Assembly (NCBI GenBank): GCA_004335635.1
Contig: QAXH01005506.1
Location: 2,499 to 21,611 of the forward strand
Direction of reading: 5' to 3'
Source: Chloromonas sp. AAM2
Lineage: Eukaryota; Chlorophyta; Chlorophyceae; Chlamydomonadales; Chlamydomonadaceae
Length of the DNA: 19,113 bases
Shown in pieces: positions 14,901 to 19,113 of this stretch. Below the pieces are notes generated by a model that had not been told where the DNA came from, did not search any database, and saw only the letters and a list, made by a program, of their open reading frames with translations. Each line of letters opens with the position of its first letter. Within the stretch, counting starts at the first letter, position 1. A program made the translations under genes and the position numbers.

Positions 14901-17900
14901 TTGTTGGTACATGGACCCCAGTCCTGTGAGGACGGCCCAGCGAGGACAACGGGGGGAATGTCACACAACTAGCTAGCTCAACTACCACTACAACTGTCCA
15001 GCTCCGTCTAGAGGAGGCAAGGAGGGGCCGTCCTCGGGTCATGATACAATCACGGTGTGTCCGATATGCACACCTCTGGTGTGGTGTCAGCCGCACGCCA
15101 TGAACCACAGCCAGCTTGTTATCCCCTGCCTTCACGCCTTACAGATGGACCTAGACTGGACGTTCCAGATGAAGAGCATGATGCCTCAGCTCTCCCGCCA
15201 GGCCTTTGTGCCCGGAGGCAACGTAGAGATCAGTCACGAGAACCTGTTCGGCGACTCACAGTCGCTGAGCGTGTCCCTGTCGTCCAGCGACTGGCGCAAC
15301 CCAGCGGCGGACCTGGGCTTCCAGATGTCCTACACGGAGCCCTTCTACGCGCCCAACACAACACGCAACGCACAGGTGGGGCTGGCTGGGGGCCAGGAGA
15401 CCACTCACGGCCAAAGAAGGCTTTGTACTGCATGCACTGTAACCGTCGCCTTGCACGACATGCAAGCAAGCTTGTTGCCATTCTATCCATGGCACCAACG
15501 CTACCCTAACCCTATCCTATGTCAGATTGTATATGCCGGTGCTGGTGAACACTTCCAGAGCGCATGGGTCTGAGAGCTGAATGCCACCCCAGGCCAACAG
15601 AACCAAGGGAAAAAACATGCAGGGTAGAAGGCTTTGCCCTGCATCAGGCCCCGGCTTCATGGCTTTGCTGCACACTGTCTGACGTCTGCAAGCTGTGTTT
15701 TGCGTTTTTTTTCGCTTTTCAGGTGTTCAACACCCGCAAAATGTCCCCCGTGTTCACCAGCCCTGTTGAGAACGAGGTGCCGCCTGTGTTCGTGGACCGG
15801 CTGGGCCTGAAGGCCTGGACAAGCCNNNCCTGGACAAGCCACAACGGAGGACAGGACAACTCCGTGGAGCACGCAATCATGCTGCAATCGGTAGGAGGCA
15901 GCGACGGACACACGGCAGCCGGTTGTTCCTTGCGTGACGTTTGCCCCGGGGGGCGCCGGTGCTTCAGGCAGCCTTTTTGTGTAGTGTTTGTTTGCTTGGT
16001 TGCTCACCTGGCCTCCTGTCTGGGTGTCACACACCCCATACAAAGTACTTCGGACCTAGACATTTCCAAGTTGCACTCATCAGTAGATACCCGTGCGGTC
16101 ATGTCCGCATGTGAGTTTGAACTACTGATTGTGGAGCCACAGTGTGTATCTTGCTTGCTTGCTGTGTGTGTGTTTGTTTGTTTGTTTGCCTTGTGTTGAC
16201 CGCCTGGCCTCCTGGCACTCGTATTCCATACAACGTACGGTGGAGTTCTACTCATCAGCAGATGCCCATGTGTGAGTTTGAAACTGTCCCCTGTACGCAT
16301 GCAGGTGTCCACTGTCGACGAGAATGGTCAGCCCGTGGCCAAGGGCACCAAGGTCTCGCGCGGATACTACGCCGACAACGGGCCCCAGACCACCCTCTCG
16401 GGCAGCGGCAAGGACCTCAGCCTCAGCTACCAGAACTACAGCGCACTGGACGACGTGCAGTTCGTCAACGGGAACCAGCTGGGCACACGAGTCCTGTTCC
16501 AGGTCAGAGGACAAGCCAGGCTTATGGGCAGCAGCACGAGCAGGACAACAGTGGCAGTAATGCTGCATATGTTGTTGACGTGCAGAGACCTTTTCTGTGC
16601 CGCATCACTGGGTGACACTCCAGGCCTGGGAAGGTGGCTGCAGCCTGCGGGCCCCATCCCATGCATGCACTCATGCATACGATGTTTTAGTGCATTTGAG
16701 CTTACATGCAAGTGGTGCACGTGTGGGTGCACATCACCGTGCTATGAAGCCTGACTCGCTGTCCAACCAGCCTGGGCAGACTTGTTAGATGTTCACCTCG
16801 TTGTCTGTCTCACCTCCCCTTGCGGCCGCAGGTGGACCAGGGGCTCAACTTCAAGTTGCCTTTGCCGGGCGGCAGGTCATTCGGTTTGTCAGGTGGCCTC
16901 TTCAACCGCTGCCAAGCTACCTACACAAAGTGAGCCAACCAAGGCTTTGCAGCACAGCCTACCCTTTTGTATACCTGATGACACAAGGCACGGTCTACTC
17001 AGCACGCCTGGTCATATCCGCCTGGTCATACACGCCTTTTCTGCACTAGCAGCCGGATCAATTTCTCTGGCCATTGATTTACCATGCTTGCCTGCTGCTT
17101 GGCTTTGTACGCATCTCAACTGCTCAACTTGCACGCTGCACGCTCAGCATTTGTCCGACGCGCTGACGCATGGTCGTCCCTGCCGCAGGTTCATGCAGGC
17201 CCCCTTCCTGCCCCCGCTGACCCAGGAGGACGTGTGGGTCACGCGCAAGGCGCCCAACACGCTCGTGCTGCACGCACGCGCGGGGAACTGCATCGGCGAC
17301 ATGGCCTCCTACGACTACTTCACGCTGGGAGGGCCCTATAGGTAGGGAGGGCAGCACTTGAAGGTGTAGGGGCAGAATAGTCTGGTTCCCGAATTAGGGG
17401 CAAATGGACATGCCAGGGCAAGCAATTCATGCTCCAACACCTGGCTCATTATGTGCCAGATCTCCACAAACCGCCACTCTGATTAGTAGAATCCAAAGGC
17501 TCCATAGGTTCCATAGGCACCATACTGATTCATAGTCGGGAAACCTTTGGACAGCCAACATCGGAGCAACAAGATCAACTCTCAAGTGCCAGCACTCGCA
17601 CTTCGTACTGAATTGTAAGTTCAACCGATCAAGCTTAATTGTTCCTTTACTTCAGGGCCTTATGCTGTCGACCTACACAACAGCTTGAATTATGTTCACG
17701 GACCAGCACTCACGCATACAGCTCATACTCCGCTTATCTCACTTGTCACATGCTGTGTTGACCCGCAGTGTGCGCGGTTACTCGCATGGCGAGCTGGGTG
17801 CGTGCCGGCGCTTCCTGGAGACAGCTGCGGAACTGCGCTTCCCGCTCAAGAACTACAACCTGCCAGGCACTGCGTACGCCTTCGCTGAGTATGGAACAGA

Positions 17901-18347
17901 CCTCGGCAGCAGGTGCGGGGCTGGCCTGCGCTATGCTGAGCTGTGCGCACCATGATTGGCCACATTGAAGTTGAGGGAGGAGCGTGCAGGGGTTAGTTGT
18001 TTTGTACACATCATGATCGAGCACGTAACCCCAGTCACCATGTCTTACGTTCGGTTGATGAACGGATAGCTTCAGACCTCACCTGACCACCATCTTGACC
18101 ACGTCCCATGATTGAGTGATTGTTGGCATGATATAAGCCAGGCCTCAACAATGTTCCCATGCGTGTTGCCGTGTTTGCGTGCAGCCGCGGCCTGGAGGGC
18201 AACCCCACCGAGTACTACCGCAAGCCAGGGGCAGGGGCCAGCTATGGAGCGGGAATCAAGCTACTGGGCGCGTGCAGATTTGAATACGCCAGGGATTGCA
18301 ACGCGGGCACAGGAAACATCTTCATCAACTGGGGAGAGCGCTTCTAA
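11661..18347 (+). CDS. TOC75: Toc75, chloroplast outer-envelope protein-import channel, 12 exons
   Basis: Omp85/BamA-family beta-barrel forming the pore of the TOC complex. Exons: 11661-12245, 12733-12818, 13076-13324, 13653-13863, 14188-14352, 15145-15375, 15723-15890, 16305-16502, 16832-16929, 17189-17341, 17769-17912, 18185-18347. Introns are GT-AG (the first ends TAG) and phases agree. The product is 816 aa as assembled, close to Arabidopsis Toc75-III from memory. Order: Ser/Arg-rich transit peptide, about 1-90; ten-Gly tract, 103-112; acidic linker; POTRA region, about 190-432 (IEKWYQDRGLP matches plant QKWYHDEGY); 16-strand-type barrel from about 433. Barrel landmarks: RKMSPVF, TTLSGSGKD, GGPYSVRGYSHGELGA with the VRGY motif at 716-719, GLEGNPTEYYR, SYGAGIKL, and a terminal GERF like plant GERY. 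The ATG at 11661 is the first after an in-frame stop. Oddity: exon 7 holds three Ns flanked by a 12-bp duplication. OEP80 is less likely because of the poly-Gly tract and full-length match. Confidence 0.96.
11967..11996 (+). other. TOC75: Poly-glycine tract of Toc75
   Basis: Ten consecutive glycine codons (residues 103-112) using a mix of GGA, GGC, GGT and GGG, in a wider Gly-rich stretch from residue 92. In Arabidopsis and pea Toc75 an equivalent tract keeps the protein at the envelope during import. The mixed codons argue for selection on protein sequence rather than a recently expanded microsatellite. Confidence 0.85.
12568..12640. repeat. Period-52 direct repeat in TOC75 intron 1
   Basis: A 21-nt segment containing CGGCACACCACTGCATGGCA is identical at 12568-12588 and 12620-12640, period 52. 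The flanks just outside are also partly similar (CAGTC versus CAGTG). It lies in the intron between the transit-peptide exon and the first POTRA exon. Confidence 0.85.
14387..14732. mobile_element. MITE-like element in TOC75 intron 5 (putative)
   Basis: The left end at 14387-14402 and the reverse complement of the right end at 14717-14732 match at 13 of 16 positions around AAGAAGTTTGCCAGTT, giving imperfect terminal inverted repeats on a segment of about 346 nt. Just inside the left end are two tandem 29-nt units starting TTCTGGGACAATT and TTCTGGGGCAGTT. The same end sequence recurs at 44-72 and 18732-18760. No open frame resembles a transposase and no clear target-site duplication is visible, so this is inference from the repeat ends. 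Confidence 0.45.
14561..14578. repeat. Short perfect hairpin in TOC75 intron 5
   Basis: Arms CTTGGCCT and AGGCCAAG pair exactly around a CA spacer. It sits near the middle of the putative MITE-like element, which would fit a foldback structure. It could equally be chance. Confidence 0.6.
15814..15840 (+). other. TOC75: Assembly gap with duplicated flanks in TOC75 exon 7
   Basis: Three Ns at 15826-15828 lie between two identical copies of CCTGGACAAGCC (15814-15825 and 15829-15840). The N run plus one copy adds 15 nt, exactly five codons, so the frame is preserved. Removing them gives KAWTSHNGGQD, whose length matches the plant Toc75 segment after VDR-G-KA. The simplest explanation is two contigs with a 12-bp overlap joined by a placeholder gap. 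Confidence 0.9.
15978..16290. repeat. Diverged tandem duplication in TOC75 intron 7
   Basis: Two copies of a segment of roughly 130-150 nt: about 15978-16125 and about 16160-16290. Shared landmarks in order are a GTTTGTTTG run, CTGGCCTCCTG, CCATACAA followed by GTAC, ACTCATCAG followed by AGAT, and TGAGTTTGAA. The spacing between equivalent landmarks falls from about 193 to 160 nt, showing internal indels. The second copy ends just before the exon 8 acceptor. Confidence 0.7.
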
Positions 18348-18360
18348 ACGGCTGCAAGAG

Positions 18361-18378
18361 CAGCAGCAGCAGCAGCAG
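18361..18378 (+). repeat. CAG trinucleotide run after the TOC75 stop
   Basis: Six CAG units beginning 14 nt after the stop codon, so within the 3' untranslated region. A simple microsatellite. Confidence 0.85.
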
Positions 18379-18731
18379 CGGCTTGCCAGCCATGGGACAT
18401 GGAGGTGACTCTGCCAGTGGCAGGCGTCAGGGCAGGCAGCGGCTTGACAGCGCATGCCCCGCCTACTCGCCACTCGCAACATTTTGATGTCCAATCCCAA
18501 TGGGCCAGTTATGTGGCTAGCACTGCTGTGCCTTTGGACCCTTTCAGGGCAGATGTGGTATGTTCACGATGAGCAGTGGTCAAGCGCAGGCGCAAGCGAC
18601 CCGGCATGCAGCTCACAAGGCTGTATAGCATGCCAGGGACGCTGAACAAGCGCAAAGCCAGAAATTTGAGTTGTCCATTTGCCAGTTCGTGGCCCAACAT
18701 TCTGATGATGTCCATGGCAAAATAGGCAAAA

Positions 18732-18760
18732 AAGAACTTTGCCAGTTCTGGGACAATTCC
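18732..18760 (+). repeat. Terminal segment of MITE-like repeat family, copy B
   Basis: Contains TTTGCCAGTTCTGGGACAAT and matches the reverse complement of 44-72 at 28 of 29 positions. Its orientation makes it a left end, with the element body running rightwards toward or past the window edge. Confidence 0.6.
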
Positions 18761-18808
18761 GTGGGATGGTGACACTGGTGTGGATGGATTCGAGTAAACA
18801 CCTAGTTC

Positions 18809-19000
18809 ATTGGTAGGCGGTTTGATGCATTATTCTGGGACAATTTTGTGTGTACAGGATTCTTCGACACTGAGATGTGGTGTGTTGGTAGACAGTGCAA
18901 TGTACTGGGACAACAGTGTGTTCTGACTGAAACAACTTGCAGTAAAAACGAAGTTTGTCGGTAGGTGGTAGACGGTGGTGCACTGCCAATACTGGGACCA
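18809..19000 (+). repeat. Degenerate tandem modules downstream of TOC75
   Basis: Three successive units each have a GGTAG(G/A)-type box followed 20-27 nt later by CTGGGAC: boxes at 18810, 18885 and 18965, and CTGGGAC at 18835, 18905 and 18992. The first two are followed by GTGTGT-like sequence. The motif also occurs in the adjacent repeat end at 18748, so these are probably sub-terminal repeats of the same element. Confidence 0.55.
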
Positions 19001-19113
19001 AAGCCTCAGAGACATCCTTGCATGTAGTGGCACTGTCTCAATTACCGTTCACTTACATGGCAATGGTCTCCCTGGACCCAACACAATGCACTCGGCTACA
19101 CCTCCCAACAACA

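Larger units (their letters stand above)
18348..19113. other. 3' flank of TOC75
   Basis: No gene is recognised here. The region holds the TOC75 3' untranslated sequence, a run of six CAG units (18361-18378), the end of a dispersed repeat (18732-18760) and degenerate tandem modules up to about 19000. No TGTAA or AATAAA polyadenylation motif was seen. Confidence 0.6.

Noticed and set aside
15501..15515. CCCTAA-type telomere-like motif in TOC75 intron 6
   Set aside because: Roughly two units only, with flanking sequence unlike telomere. Chance occurrence.

Overview
This is nuclear DNA from a green alga, most likely a core chlorophyte. It holds three intron-rich, plant-type housekeeping genes, all with GT-AG introns of roughly 80 to 925 nt. 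Two of the proteins work in or on a chloroplast: glucose-6-phosphate isomerase with an algal-style transit peptide, and the chloroplast import channel Toc75. I cannot name the species. All exon models were assembled by hand from splice-site motifs, reading-frame continuity and remembered family sequences; no alignment or transcript data were used.

Layout. 1-665: intergenic, with the end of a dispersed repeat and one copy of a 62-nt repeat. 666-5933 (+): glucose-6-phosphate isomerase, 13 exons, 653 aa. 5934-7176: convergent intergenic stretch with a second copy of the 62-nt repeat. 7177-11331 (-): squalene synthase, 11 exons, 486 aa. 11332-11660: 329-bp divergent intergenic region, probably a shared promoter, with a perfect 11-bp-arm inverted repeat. 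11661-18347 (+): TOC75, 12 exons, 816 aa as assembled, or 811 once a probable assembly artefact at an N gap is removed. 18348-19113: 3' flank with a CAG run and degenerate tandem repeats.

The genes do not form a pathway. PGI interconverts hexose phosphates, probably in the plastid; squalene synthase commits farnesyl diphosphate to sterols at the ER; Toc75 is the outer-envelope protein-import pore. The only contextual link is the short head-to-head spacing of SQS and TOC75. I found no novel multi-gene system. The items most worth a second look are the way a transit peptide is spliced onto PGI exactly at its ancestral start codon, the inverted repeat in the divergent promoter, a MITE-like repeat family with one member inside a TOC75 intron, and the assembly artefact in TOC75 exon 7.
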